The translations under genes and the position numbers were made by a program. Source: a virus. Taken from it: DNA of 34,261 nucleotides. The notes beneath the pieces are model-generated. The model searched no databases. It had not been told where the DNA came from and was given only the letters and a program-made list of their open reading frames with translations. This document shows positions 9,001 to 14,321 of the stretch, in pieces; position 1 is the first letter of the stretch, and each line of letters opens with the position of its first letter. Location of the stretch: the IMG/VR virus record IMGVR_UViG_3300032524_000094, positions 1-34,261 of that record, one strand, 5' to 3'.

Positions 9001-11864
9001 GAAACCTTGCCGTCATCAGCGACCTTGCGGCGGATCAGGCCGTTGGTTGTGGAAACGCCACCAGCCGTTGACCGGACGCCGTTCTTGACCGACTTGATCG
9101 TGACCTTTGGGAAACCATACTTTTTGGAATAATGGTCAGCAATGCCTTGAAGGCTCTTCGTCCCTGCCTGATCGTAAATGCGCTGGACCGTGGAATCCCA
9201 CATCAAAGCCCGGATCTTGTTTTTCGGGATCTGGTGGATCTCTTCCTTGGTCATCTGCCAAGGCTCTTTATCCCCGGCAACCTCAGGGGCGGGCTCGTCC
9301 CAGTTAAAGGCATTCCGGATATCGTCCTCAGAAAGTCCCTCCATTTCCGTTTTGAGATCTGATTCTCCGCCTTCGGGCGGCTCTGGCTGATCGCCGGCAA
9401 CCGGGGCAACCGGCTCGCTCTCCACCTTTGGCTTTGTGGGGGGTGTCGAGGTAGGCTCGACGGGAGGCTCCGTGGGCTTCGGTTCCGGGGGTAGGGGCGT
9501 TTCCGGGGGTAGGGGCGTTTCCGGCTCTGGTTCCGGCTGCACCTCAGGCTCGGGTTCCGCACCCAGCATCGCGCCGGTTTCCGGATCAAAGAATTCCGGG
9601 CGGAAAGGCTTGGTCTGATCGCCGTCTTTCAGCCACGCCTTGAAATCATCCATGGAGATCTTCGTGATCATCCCAGCCCGCGCGGGGCCAGATCCATCGC
9701 TGAACGATCCGGCATAGGTTTGCTTGACCGTATCCTCGTCTGGGAATCCGAGCATCACCTTATGCTCGTCAAACTTCTGGGATTCGGGATCAATCTGATC
9801 AATCACCCAGAGATCCGGGCTTCCGGGGTTTTCACCGAAATAGATATCAACCTGATCTCCATCGGCTCCCTCGGTGCGTTTGACATACCCATAGTGCGCG
9901 GGCATCTCGACGGACCATTTGGGCTCATATCCTTCCTTGCTCGCGCGGATTCCGCCCTTCGGCGTCTCAATGGAAATATCAAGGCCGCGCCACTGAACGT
10001 GACCCTTCTTATAATTCCCTGCCGCCTTTTGCGGATCCGTGGGCTCGGGCTCGGCTTCCCCTGCCGCCGCATCAATGGCCTCAGGTTCAGGATCGGGTGT
10101 AGTCGGAGCCTGAGGGGTTGCCGGCGCTGGCCCAGTGGGGGGAGGCGATCCCGGGCCTTCGCCACCCTCAGGCTCCTCGACCGGGGCCAAAGGCTCCGGT
10201 GTTTCTGTTGCTCCGGGGAGAACATCCGGATCAAGCGTTATTGGAGTCCCGGGGGGATATTGAGGTCCCGGTGGTGCGGGCGGGGGCTCATACAGAGCGC
10301 CCGGAGCGGGGGGAAGCGTGACAGGTGTTCCGCCCGGAGCGGCGGGCTCGGGAGTGAGGATGCCACCTTGCGGCGGGATCTCGACCGGGGGGATAACCTC
10401 AGGTGGGATCACTAGGCCCGTGTCAGGGTCGATATTTGGAGGAGGTGTAGCCGCTCCCGGGGTTCCCACCCCACCCGGGGCCGTCGGAGGAACTTCGCCC
10501 TCTACGGGCTTCTGTGGGGCTGCAGCGGCATCTTCTGCTCCCGGCTCCTTCTGAATAGCTGGACCGGCCCCAGACATCGGACCAAGAATGCCGCCCGTCA
10601 GGAATCCGATTGCCATGTTATTGACAATCTCCATCCACGTTTCATACGTGTTAAAGTCGATATCCGCCTTGTATGCCTGAGCCCACTTGGAGATGGCTTC
10701 CTGCATACCTTCGGTGATGCCTTCCGTCGTAGCGCCCTTCGCTATGCGCGCCGCTACGGTTTTGATCAAGCTCTTCTTGAGGGCGGCAACCGGAGCCTTT
10801 GTGAATGCTCCTATCAAAGAGCCAATACCAACGATGTCGAGCGCGGCCATCGGAATAGCCGTCAAGGTGGCTGCATCGCCAATTTCTTTTTTCGTGACCT
10901 TACCGGATTTTAGCTCCTTTGCCAGCGTCTCCTTAAACCCCTCGTGGGCATCGCCAAGGTTCAGGATGTATGACGGTCCAGCCGCGCCAAACACCGCCCC
11001 ATACGGGCTCTTGGTAATAGCCATACCGGCCATGCCTGTTACCAGACTTGGCACGGTGGATGACAATCCTTGGCCCGCGCCATAGGCGGCGAAGTTTCCG
11101 AGGTCTTCAAAGAAGTTACCAATGGAATCCGTCCGGATATGCTCAAGGCCAGCAACCTTCGGAGCGTAATCCTTCATCTCCTCACGGCCATACGCCGCTA
11201 TCTCGCTACCAAATACCGAGAGGTCTTCGATGCCGAGGGAATTGCCTATGGCTTCGAGGCTGCTGCCGAACATTAACGGATTTTGGGCAATCGAACCGCC
11301 GACGAAACCTTTATAAAGCTGGCCGTCTTCCTCTTCTTCTTCCGGGGCTTTCGCCGGGGCCTTATCAATATCGAATTGATCGAAGTAATTGCCGCCCGTG
11401 CTGGCGTCCGCAACCTGAATTTCACCAGACTGCACGGCCTGACCTTGGGCAACCGGAAGCAGGGACTTCAAATAGTTCTGTGTTTCGCGTGGAACACTGA
11501 GCGGATCTCGACCGTTGGCAATCCAATCATCAACATTCCCCGGGCCCCAGTTATAGGCCATCAATGCCAATTCAGGATCACCGTCGAACTTGTTGGCCAT
11601 GGCTCCGAGATAGTCTTTCAGGAAGCGGCGCGATTCGACCGGATCTGTAGGATCAAGCAAGGGAGCAACCCCATAACCCGGATCCATCGCCGTCTGTGGC
11701 ATGGCTTGGGCAAGCCCTACAGCACCAGCCGGGGAAACCGCGTTAGGATCCCCACGGCTTTCGATCTGGATAACCGAATCGGCAAGATCGTCGGACACCT
11801 CTGAGAGCTTCCCAGTAGTTCGGCTTTTCGCCAGCGCCGATTCAAGCTCGGTAAAGTAATTCAT
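1..11864 (-). CDS. Giant polyvalent virion protein (transglycosylase, methylase, helicase), 3' end outside window
   Basis: A single open frame of 3954 complete codons starts at the ATG at 11864, 6 nt after the stop of the upstream gene, with GGTAGGG before it. It has no stop before the left edge, so the C-terminus is missing. Domains in order: SLT lytic transglycosylase (about residues 28-125), hydrophobic segment (250-434), Pro-rich spacer, inorganic-pyrophosphatase-like domain (617-745), HEIEH zincin-like domain (975-979), N6-adenine methylase (1166-1375), Gly/Ser/Pro linker (1393-1535), SF2 helicase (1650-2450), HEIIH domain (3015-3019) and a long helical C-terminal region. Methylase followed by helicase is the layout of phage P1 DarB, which enters the cell with the DNA and protects it from restriction. 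Multi-domain proteins of this type are known as polyvalent proteins, and Bcep22-type podoviruses carry one of over 4000 residues. That it is packaged and ejected is inferred from the N-terminal transglycosylase and its place after the internal virion genes. Confidence 0.93.
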   Translation of the reverse strand, partial: MNYFTELESALAKSRTTGKLSEVSDDLADSVIQIESRGDPNAVSPAGAVGLAQAMPQTAMDPGYGVAPLLDPTDPVESRRFLKDYLGAMANKFDGDPELALMAYNWGPGNVDDWIANGRDPLSVPRETQNYLKSLLPVAQGQAVQSGEIQVADASTGGNYFDQFDIDKAPAKAPEEEEEDGQLYKGFVGGSIAQNPLMFGSSLEAIGNSLGIEDLSVFGSEIAAYGREEMKDYAPKVAGLEHIRTDSIGNFFEDLGNFAAYGAGQGLSSTVPSLVTGMAGMAITKSPYGAVFGAAGPSYILNLGDAHEGFKETLAKELKSGKVTKKEIGDAATLTAIPMAALDIVGIGSLIGAFTKAPVAALKKSLIKTVAARIAKGATTEGITEGMQEAISKWAQAYKADIDFNTYETWMEIVNNMAIGFLTGGILGPMSGAGPAIQKEPGAEDAAAAPQKPVEGEVPPTAPGGVGTPGAATPPPNIDPDTGLVIPPEVIPPVEIPPQGGILTPEPAAPGGTPVTLPPAPGALYEPPPAPPGPQYPPGTPITLDPDVLPGATETPEPLAPVEEPEGGEGPGSPPPTGPAPATPQAPTTPDPEPEAIDAAAGEAEPEPTDPQKAAGNYKKGHVQWRGLDISIETPKGGIRASKEGYEPKWSVEMPAHYGYVKRTEGADGDQVDIYFGENPGSPDLWVIDQIDPESQKFDEHKVMLGFPDEDTVKQTYAGSFSDGSGPARAGMITKISMDDFKAWLKDGDQTKPFRPEFFDPETGAMLGAEPEPEVQPEPEPETPLPPETPLPPEPKPTEPPVEPTSTPPTKPKVESEPVAPVAGDQPEPPEGGESDLKTEMEGLSEDDIRNAFNWDEPAPEVAGDKEPWQMTKEEIHQIPKNKIRALMWDSTVQRIYDQAGTKSLQGIADHYSKKYGFPKVTIKSVKNGVRSTAGGVSTTNGLIRRKVADDGKVSYDLELRQGRGEKDTVITLRHEIEHIIDAEAGFDPMTNSPVQMTKDEKGKDVFTVIGGHHNHFGLFNWEYPHRILVRDAIEAGLPVPDEVLADYPELAKGVEEIPENAPGEYGSPARPDVYRLAESFEKDFSDGVAFSTITKARKKISDLVGGEVDPEIANEAIEFGAVMAARKIAKRQSGGEDATFERLRKLYEEQMPRLEARSSRRITRQQFSTPLPLAYIASRLAEIEPGKSILEPTAGHGALLIEADPDRNDVSANEIDPLRLDSLKRLGFDTSNFNAANVIFGKEDTDVVVMNPPFGKVTTETGGNATFEGVPGIKKTEEIDHAIALKSLESLKKDGKAVILIGTKRGRDGTGNSYGGFKHAGFYKYLYDNYNVVDHFVTDGSMWQRQGAAFPVDVIVIDGRGRSTLAYPGFEAPPLVDSFEELRGLLNGERINQSVRPGSDAVPGGVSTGTSGGEGSAGNQEPETSGPQGASVTSDTRPDNGGSGGSEAAPIPVRRPRGGTPESGSGVSGNVGGRLVSDEPEGAGGDESPVGGPEAETGEPGGGEGGGRPEPTVLAPTGGTSGDGEPVKPTIQQGIDDFLGGLYGPETTEITEGETSSGEDHSVNEAEDYYKKILPGLIRSYEIAVDNKNTLSEWAGMLRDSIQKRNVDSAERARFAAAALQFALNIRSGKIIIETASTPAPEVEAVDPDAERIRIRKERKKSELESATQVDYISPSGIESQPLLVPRNQQTASDLASARLVEELRKQPRYANIKDNHQIIDQYVADELGLSLDDIKNDGLFMGHQIHAVAAAIQNFHEGGALVIGDQTGAGKGRVVAAMIMFAKKNGMTPVFVTQQPGLYTDMYRDLNDISWLDFDALISNNGMTGKNALKLPARATFNETYGQRTLATPKNQQQIFDDILATGKIPKGFDAMFTTYTQLQTVGGGNIPVRAHVIERLMSEAFLILDESHEAGGTQEKRPEPGKRARSEFVRELVEAAKGVMYSSATFAKNSTAMSLYSRTNLRLAVSDIKNLGPILDAGGLPVEQIISSMMAEDHQYLRREMSFKGISIPNVIVPIKDESAESSAALTREIFEFDEALKPHLERWAREKAAEEGFRTIEGKVSNPTHTGFASLMHNITSQALLALKAESAADLAIKRWKEEGVKPILTMSNTMGTFLHDYIEENGLNKEGASIEDLNFNAIFSRYLEKTREVTIKDPVTKIAKKLKMSEADIGNFAGDSVLRRYQNARDAIESEDLSDLAVSPIDTILQKMRDAGMTVDEITGRQFVVNYGEEKINKRETSASSKIDLINNFNSSGDENLDGLIINRSASAGISLHASVKFTDQRPRLMIVVQPEADINKHVQILGRINRTGGVEGVKPLYAVLVADLPAEKRPLAIHAAKLAKLNANTTAAKESDITQEVPIDIWNAIGAATVLEYLNNNFKVVAALDLDVYDLAAEDPIKAMAKVTGRLALLPVRQQRETSWGEALPSQEQFWNDIIEQYEFKIAQAEAMGENILEAQTQDLNAVSLTQSQLTKKKDSNSVFASAAYLEKMEVDKIILPMTDEHMTQEMKFFLEKALAPVIRQLTPEEEAMEGEGGISLSDRIPVKVPEDRAGIERASEVYTNQILEEMRAREDVYRKSDIENRKKYEDDLQKERAKDSVDANVISELQKKITRINERIRTRNNTGQKIKDQLLRTPVGSAITLKILERKGQPAVPSLEGVVLEIRYKPKRDPLAFGAFEVRLALLNGESTTMIVKFNQLLSALGSPEPAMELVHSRLSYESMAERMEAGRGITRVERMMITGNMIAGYEQLGMVGKFIFYTTAEGDIRPGVLLPVNFGPQQLQLLPAKLYTADQIVRFLNETGRVVVQSSEGTVKLSRTREGLYHIVIGAKSGKGIIKNPKIIDTFGKYDHTTGGKKLSSTTRHSKKIYQGDAESVGSFSKGVSLLIDSYQLAFETQQNKDVARKITGDPDPGASTTRIEMGGNTAVVRDATAMRQVEFTQAFMGDKEKITSKLKTIFKDLAPSAKVSLVGDLFLSDEAGESKVDGAYNAFNNMIYVALNYGDPTVAARHEIIHFLREMNFFTKGEWAALEAKAKEWRKIYKIDELYPGKTESQKIEEAIAFGFGQFKQGKPFPPGFRRIFEKIRKLLQRMANTFRGMGYVTYEDIFAKVESGEMGRRESPGRRGAYDIKAQKPSGETLTAQEQAHLDEMGEMIGSPPRTLRQKLSDFISSDITARLTQGVLDDLHGLKLAEMAANAGKLYEDARSAYKLARLSRGINDVIFDALYFGAPVWREGTTAIDTTVKAPMQILEELGNRAPDFEKYLAARRAAELSEQGKEKLLQERHIEAGMALERIYPDFKGLAQDIYDYNSSLLDFVQASGLIDQETRALFEEMHQNYVPFWRVMENAHGKGQKARMGFSGQHPNFFRIKGSDRNIERPFINLERNIQRLIEASVKNVVMLRLEQMNAQIGGVIMTQIGKKAKPALVTNKQMVDDLGAQGLEITPGDNVDPKMLRVLWSLGHAPKGPNMVSLVKGGRPTYYQVEDPLLFRSLTMLRRDDIPWIKPLKMAKHLLTTGVTATPSFQVANFTRDTVHAAVVSHIGFKPGIDSIKGFKSTMMKDPSFREFMQAGAGMSALLEADNPTMHRVVEKSLEKGGKKASGTIIDSSRGFIGALERILSTFEYSTRVGAFKKLRNEGVPLIEAAYQAREISTDFAMRGEYGIVRFFADVVPFLNAGVQGLYRTKRGASENFTSFMLKGSILAAASILLYLDNRDDERYKALNQHERDLYFHIFVGKDGHYKIPKPFEVGAFFGSIPERLVEAAIEKDGEVLAERLGWIFTEMFRLDLVPQALKPIRRVTANWDEFRERPIVPHWLEQKVRPEDQYDSRTPLVAIEAGRLAKYSPKKIEALVNGYLGSWGAYLMVAADQSLMGMGNYPEKPSMPWYEYPVMRRFVGKGIPYSTRYLTEFYEMRDEANRLYGSMQHLIAQGEVERAQQLIRGNATPLAMRK
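3..2300 (-). other. Long helical C-terminal region of the giant protein
   Basis: Residues of about 3190-3954 are mostly predicted-helical in appearance, with many Arg, Glu, Leu and Ala, plus short hydrophobic stretches such as MLKGSILAAASILLYLD. There are no nucleotide-binding or catalytic motifs that I recognise. Similar C-terminal regions in giant phage proteins are catalogued as large polyvalent protein-associated domains; the match to a specific one is from memory and tentative. The frame is still open at the left edge. Confidence 0.5.
2640..2960 (-). other. Domain: second zincin-like (HEIIH) module of the giant protein
   Basis: MIYVALNYGDPTVAARHEIIHFL has HEIIH at residues 3015-3019. 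About 45 residues later comes KIEEAIAFGFG, whose EExxA could supply the third zinc ligand as in gluzincins. This is a more complete metallopeptidase pattern than the first HExxH in the same protein. Its place after the helicase suggests self-processing or cleavage of a host protein after entry, but no substrate can be inferred. Confidence 0.65.
4400..6850 (-). other. Domain: strawberry-notch-like SF2 helicase in the giant protein
   Basis: Residues of about 1650-2450 carry a complete superfamily 2 set. Walker A is VIGDQTGAGKGR (1766-1775), Walker B is the DESH box in FLILDESHEAGG (1908-1911), a motif III-like VMYSSATFAK follows, and the C-terminal motif VI is QILGRINRTGG (from 2305). The GDxTGAGKGR form and the SAGISLHA...QRPR...GRINRTG block are typical of the strawberry notch group, which also occurs in phage and plasmid polyvalent proteins. 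In P1 DarB the helicase follows the methylase in the same way. Confidence 0.88.
7280..7702 (-). CDS. Possible gene nested in the +1 frame of the giant gene
   Basis: A 140-codon frame starts at the ATG at 7702 with a good ribosome site (GAGAGGG, 7 nt spacing) and stops with TAA at 7280. It lies wholly inside the giant gene, shifted by one nucleotide. Unlike the Arg/Ser/Pro-rich shadow frames elsewhere, this product is balanced and globular-looking: acidic, rich in Leu, with Trp, Tyr and Phe, for example LLLRIHDLIMEDPEEARPLL and VKAVDDLSLLYWLRLVEQA. No signal peptide or membrane segment is seen, and I do not recognise the family. Over the same bases the giant protein is only a low-complexity Gly/Ser/Pro linker whose codons often end in A or T, unlike its other spacers. 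That is what one expects if this frame is the selected one. The G-ending codons here can partly arise from G at giant-frame first positions, so the evidence is suggestive, not proof. Confidence 0.55.
   Translation of the reverse strand: MANESTNQSAPDLMLYPEGYPPELLGVKVPQGTKSLKPRDHKEHLLLRIHDLIMEDPEEARPLLYQFVDHEEEHLNLDREFPETWAGDLFQTSQRVRAAMNLLWEDRKLKRASPEEVKAVDDLSLLYWLRLVEQAATESL
7740..8369 (-). other. Domain: DarB-like N6-adenine DNA methylase in the giant protein
   Basis: Residues 1166-1375 contain the gamma-type N6-adenine methylase elements in order. QQFSTPLPLA is the usual lead-in, EPTAGHGALL (from residue 1192) is the SAM-binding motif I, and VVVMNPPFG is catalytic motif IV with NPPF at 1252-1255. 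DRNDVSANEID lies between them. The family methylates adenine N6 in DNA. With the downstream helicase this is the arrangement of the P1 antirestriction protein DarB. All catalytic residues are present, so it may be active. Confidence 0.88.
8820..9260 (-). other. Domain: first zincin-like (HEIEH) module of the giant protein
   Basis: The stretch TVITLRHEIEHIIDAEAGF (HEIEH at residues 975-979) is an HExxH zinc-binding helix preceded by a beta-strand-like segment. This is typical of zincin metallopeptidase domains found in polyvalent proteins. It lies just before the methylase. A likely third zinc ligand is not obvious to me, and the substrate is unknown. Confidence 0.55.
9483..9524 (-). repeat. 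Short tandem repeat, 18-bp unit, about 2.3 copies
   Basis: The unit ttccgggggtaggggcgt occurs at 9483-9500 and 9501-9518, and a third copy begins at 9519. On the coding strand it gives the repeated peptide PETPLP inside the Pro/Glu spacer between the pyrophosphatase-like and metallopeptidase-like domains. A multiple of three keeps the frame open, so copy number can change without breaking the gene. Confidence 0.8.
9630..10016 (-). other. Domain: inorganic-pyrophosphatase-like module in the giant protein
   Basis: Residues 617-745 contain MPAHYGYVKRTEGADGDQVDIYFG. The DGDQVDI stretch from residue 668 is one residue away from the soluble inorganic pyrophosphatase signature D-[SGDN]-D-[PE]-x-D-x, because the Pro/Glu is Gln here. 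IPPase-like modules are known parts of phage and plasmid polyvalent proteins. Pro/Glu-rich spacers flank the module on both sides, which marks it as independently folding. Whether it still hydrolyses pyrophosphate cannot be told from sequence. Confidence 0.6.
10565..11110 (-). other. Domain: glycine/alanine-rich hydrophobic segment of the giant protein
   Basis: Residues of about 252-302, 328-373 and 408-434 form long stretches dominated by Ala, Gly, Ile, Leu, Val and Met, for example LSSTVPSLVTGMAGMAI and MAALDIVGIGSLIGAFT. They could be membrane-inserting or amphipathic helices, which would fit a protein that helps form the DNA entry channel right after a transglycosylase. This is inference from composition only. 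Confidence 0.5.
11490..11783 (-). other. Domain: SLT lytic transglycosylase at the N-terminus of the giant protein
   Basis: Residues 28-125 match the soluble lytic transglycosylase fold (SLT, goose-lysozyme-like). The catalytic glutamate is E35 in QIESRGDP, followed by the family signature AVSPAGAVGLAQAMPQTA and, further on, LALMAYNWGPGNVDDWI. Such enzymes cut the MurNAc-GlcNAc bond of peptidoglycan. At the start of a virion protein the usual role is local opening of the cell wall during DNA entry, as with T7 gp16. Confidence 0.9.
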
Positions 11865-11870
11865 GCCACC

Positions 11871-13430
11871 CTACCTTTTGGTTCCCATTATAGCCTCGGC
11901 CATACCCTGTCCGTATTTCTTGTTGAAGTCGCCGGCCAAGCTCGGATTGCCGCGCAACGCTTTAATTGCCGCTGGCGGTGGGCCACTACCGCGCCTCGCG
12001 TTCTCATAGCCCGGAACTTCAAAATCAACGCGGAGCTTATGATCCATCTCCGCCTTGGTTTCAGGGTCCGCGCTGATATAAGCGATGGATTCGCGCAAGC
12101 CCTCTGAGGCTGCGGAGTAATACCGCATCTTCGCAACCTTCCCGGCCTCAGTCTTGATGTCGAGGCCAAGCTTCTTAATCGCGAGATCAGAGGCTTCGAC
12201 CATGGCCTTCGTTTTGCGCTCAAGGGAAGCAAGATCCTTTGTCGCCGCAATGTCTTCACGTTTAACGGCGATGTCGTCTTGGTGATGACGCTCTTTCATC
12301 GCCGCCGCCGCCGTGGCCGAATCACGCTTTCGGATGCTGCCCATGGTTTTTCCACCGGCTTTTCCGATTGCGCCCATCAGGCCCGGACCTTGCTGCGCTC
12401 CCGCTGCGGGCTCACCAGCCGCCATGAGATTCAGGCCGAATTCCAAGAGGTTCTGGTAATGCTCGGGCTTGGACATGAACTCAGAGCCGAACATTCCGCC
12501 CTTATCAACTGCATCAGGGGCGGCGTTTGGGTCTGTCGTGGCTTGCGGGCCGACACCCGGAGGTGCGCCCCCCGACATATTAGGAATTCCCTTATTCATC
12601 GGAGCGCCGAAGAATGCCGGATCTGCCGGTGCTGGCGGTCCTGTCAATTGATCACCGATATCCCCGCTCGGAGGTGCTATCGGAGCCGTCCCGCCTTCCC
12701 AAGATGCCTCGAAAGGCATCGGCGCAACCGTCTGAGTTCCGCCGCCACCAGCGCCACCAGATCCCCCCCCGGGCATAGGCTGTCCGCCAGCCTTTATGGC
12801 TTCCCCAAATTTAGCCAACATCCGCCCTTGGTTTTGATCAATTGGTGCGGGCATTTGGTGCGGGCTAACTGGCGTCATCCCCGCCGTAGCAGGGCCTTCG
12901 CCGCCGCCGTCTACCGTCCCGGGCAGGGGCATCGGAATCGGCATTGTCTCATTGCCGGGAGGCTGGAAACCCGGGGCGCTCATGTTTTCACCCGTTGGCA
13001 TCCCGCCCCCGAGATTCATCGTTTCATTGCCCGGAGCTTTCGGCCTTACGATGTCTGCAAAATTTGCCATAGCTTCTGCAGAGGGACCTTGGCCTTGATC
13101 CATCGTTGCCGCCGCCCGCATACCGGAAGCGTCAACCGGGGTCTTTGGCGTAACCGCACCAACACCGGGGGCCTGTCCGATTTTCTTGATCTCGTCTGCC
13201 GCCGCCGCTTCCGGGGACGGCACACTTTTGATCCTCATAAGGTATGCGGCAGTCACATCCCCTCTTTCTGCCAACTGCTGCAATTCCTCAATGGACTTAT
13301 TTTGATATTTGGCAAACTGCTCCAAGGTAGGAGCGGCTGCAGGAGCGGCTGCGGGTTGTTGTCCACCACCGCGATTCATCCAAGCGTTAGCCGCGTAGCC
13401 CATGGGTGTGTTTAGTGAAGGACCGGCCAT
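11871..13430 (-). CDS. Pro/Gly/Ala-rich internal virion protein
   Basis: This gene encodes 519 residues starting at an ATG preceded by AAGGAG. Residues 20-300 are low-complexity (Pro, Gly, Ala, Met) with a repeated PGNETM motif. The C-terminal 180 residues are charged and look alpha-helical or coiled-coil (KREDIAATKDLASLERKTKA). It sits directly before the giant gene, 6 nt away. The pattern of a disordered N-terminal part with a helical C-terminal part is common in ejected internal proteins of podoviruses. No enzyme motif is visible, and the role is inferred from position. Confidence 0.8.
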   Translation of the reverse strand: MAGPSLNTPMGYAANAWMNRGGGQQPAAAPAAAPTLEQFAKYQNKSIEELQQLAERGDVTAAYLMRIKSVPSPEAAAADEIKKIGQAPGVGAVTPKTPVDASGMRAAATMDQGQGPSAEAMANFADIVRPKAPGNETMNLGGGMPTGENMSAPGFQPPGNETMPIPMPLPGTVDGGGEGPATAGMTPVSPHQMPAPIDQNQGRMLAKFGEAIKAGGQPMPGGGSGGAGGGGTQTVAPMPFEASWEGGTAPIAPPSGDIGDQLTGPPAPADPAFFGAPMNKGIPNMSGGAPPGVGPQATTDPNAAPDAVDKGGMFGSEFMSKPEHYQNLLEFGLNLMAAGEPAAGAQQGPGLMGAIGKAGGKTMGSIRKRDSATAAAAMKERHHQDDIAVKREDIAATKDLASLERKTKAMVEASDLAIKKLGLDIKTEAGKVAKMRYYSAASEGLRESIAYISADPETKAEMDHKLRVDFEVPGYENARRGSGPPPAAIKALRGNPSLAGDFNKKYGQGMAEAIMGTKR

Positions 13431-13441
13431 AATGAAACTCC

Positions 13442-14320
13442 TTAGAACGTGCCGCCCATGGCCCCATACCCGCCCATCAGAGCCCCGATACCGCCGAGAT
13501 TCTGAGCGAAGGAATTAGGCATTGGAACGTACTGTTGCCCGCTCGTGGTCTGAGTCTGAGCATACGGAACACCTTGCAGGATCGACGTAAGCCAATTCGT
13601 CTGTTCCTGCGGATAGTAAAATTGCTTCATAAAGTCATCGTAGGCCAGCGACAACTCCTGTTGCTCCGCCGCCTGTTTGGCAGATCCAACGTCCATCATC
13701 TTGCCGGCATCGCCGTAGCCAAGCTGCTGAACCATCGGGGCCATACCGGCATAAGCCGCGCCGCCCTGCAGGGCTTGAGCCCGCTCGGTATTGCCTTGCT
13801 GCAATGCCTGTTGATACGCCTGTGACCGCATCTGGGCAGAGATGGTGGCGAGGTTGCGATCACGCGCCTCCTGAGCCTGTCCCTCAATCACCCCGCGCCG
13901 GTCTTCGTTCAGGTAAGAGCCTCGCGCCGACATGTTCCCGGCCCGCTGGATCCGGTCCCGCTCGTACTGCCGGTTCAGATCCTCGGTGACATTGCCCATA
14001 ACCTGATCGGTGTATGGATCCATATATTTTGCAATGTCGGCCTCTCCAACCGGAGCCGTCGCGCGATCAATGGAAGTCATCGCCTTGTTGAACGGCTGTT
14101 GCCATGATCCAGAAGCGTTCTTGATCATATCAAACGCTTGACTTGTCTCCGGAGAGAAGCCGGCAAGACGCGGCTGATCGCCATACAGCGGGAAATCACG
14201 CTTCGAGAGTTCCTTGCCGCCCTCGTAAAGCTCCTTACCGCCCTCTTTGACGTATTCAGGGATGTCGCTCGCAACCTTCTGAACGACGGTTCTGGATTCT
14301 GTCTGACCACCACCACACAT
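13442..14320 (-). CDS. Gln/Ala-rich internal virion protein
   Basis: The 292-residue product begins MCGGG and carries helical, Gln- and Arg-rich sequence in the middle (residues of about 110-230, for example RSQAYQQALQQGNTERAQAL) and a Gly-rich C-terminus (GGIGALMGGYGAMGG). The ATG follows GAGGG at the end of the GNAT gene, with no gap between the stop and the start. Similar short proteins with a Cys-Gly-rich start occur in the internal-core region of podoviruses. A structural or DNA-ejection role is inferred, as no catalytic motif is present. Confidence 0.75.
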   Translation of the reverse strand: MCGGGQTESRTVVQKVASDIPEYVKEGGKELYEGGKELSKRDFPLYGDQPRLAGFSPETSQAFDMIKNASGSWQQPFNKAMTSIDRATAPVGEADIAKYMDPYTDQVMGNVTEDLNRQYERDRIQRAGNMSARGSYLNEDRRGVIEGQAQEARDRNLATISAQMRSQAYQQALQQGNTERAQALQGGAAYAGMAPMVQQLGYGDAGKMMDVGSAKQAAEQQELSLAYDDFMKQFYYPQEQTNWLTSILQGVPYAQTQTTSGQQYVPMPNSFAQNLGGIGALMGGYGAMGGTF

Positions 14321-14321
14321 T

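Noticed and set aside
9803-10234. Second nested frame (minus strand, +1) in the Pro-rich part of the giant gene
   Set aside because: Its product is dominated by Arg, Pro and Ser, as expected for a shadow of Pro/Glu/Ala codons, in contrast to the frame at 7280-7702.
12279-13415. 378-codon plus-strand frame opposite the Pro/Gly-rich virion gene
   Set aside because: Arg/Cys/His-rich mirror frame without start signals; the minus-strand gene has an AAGGAG site and fits the operon.
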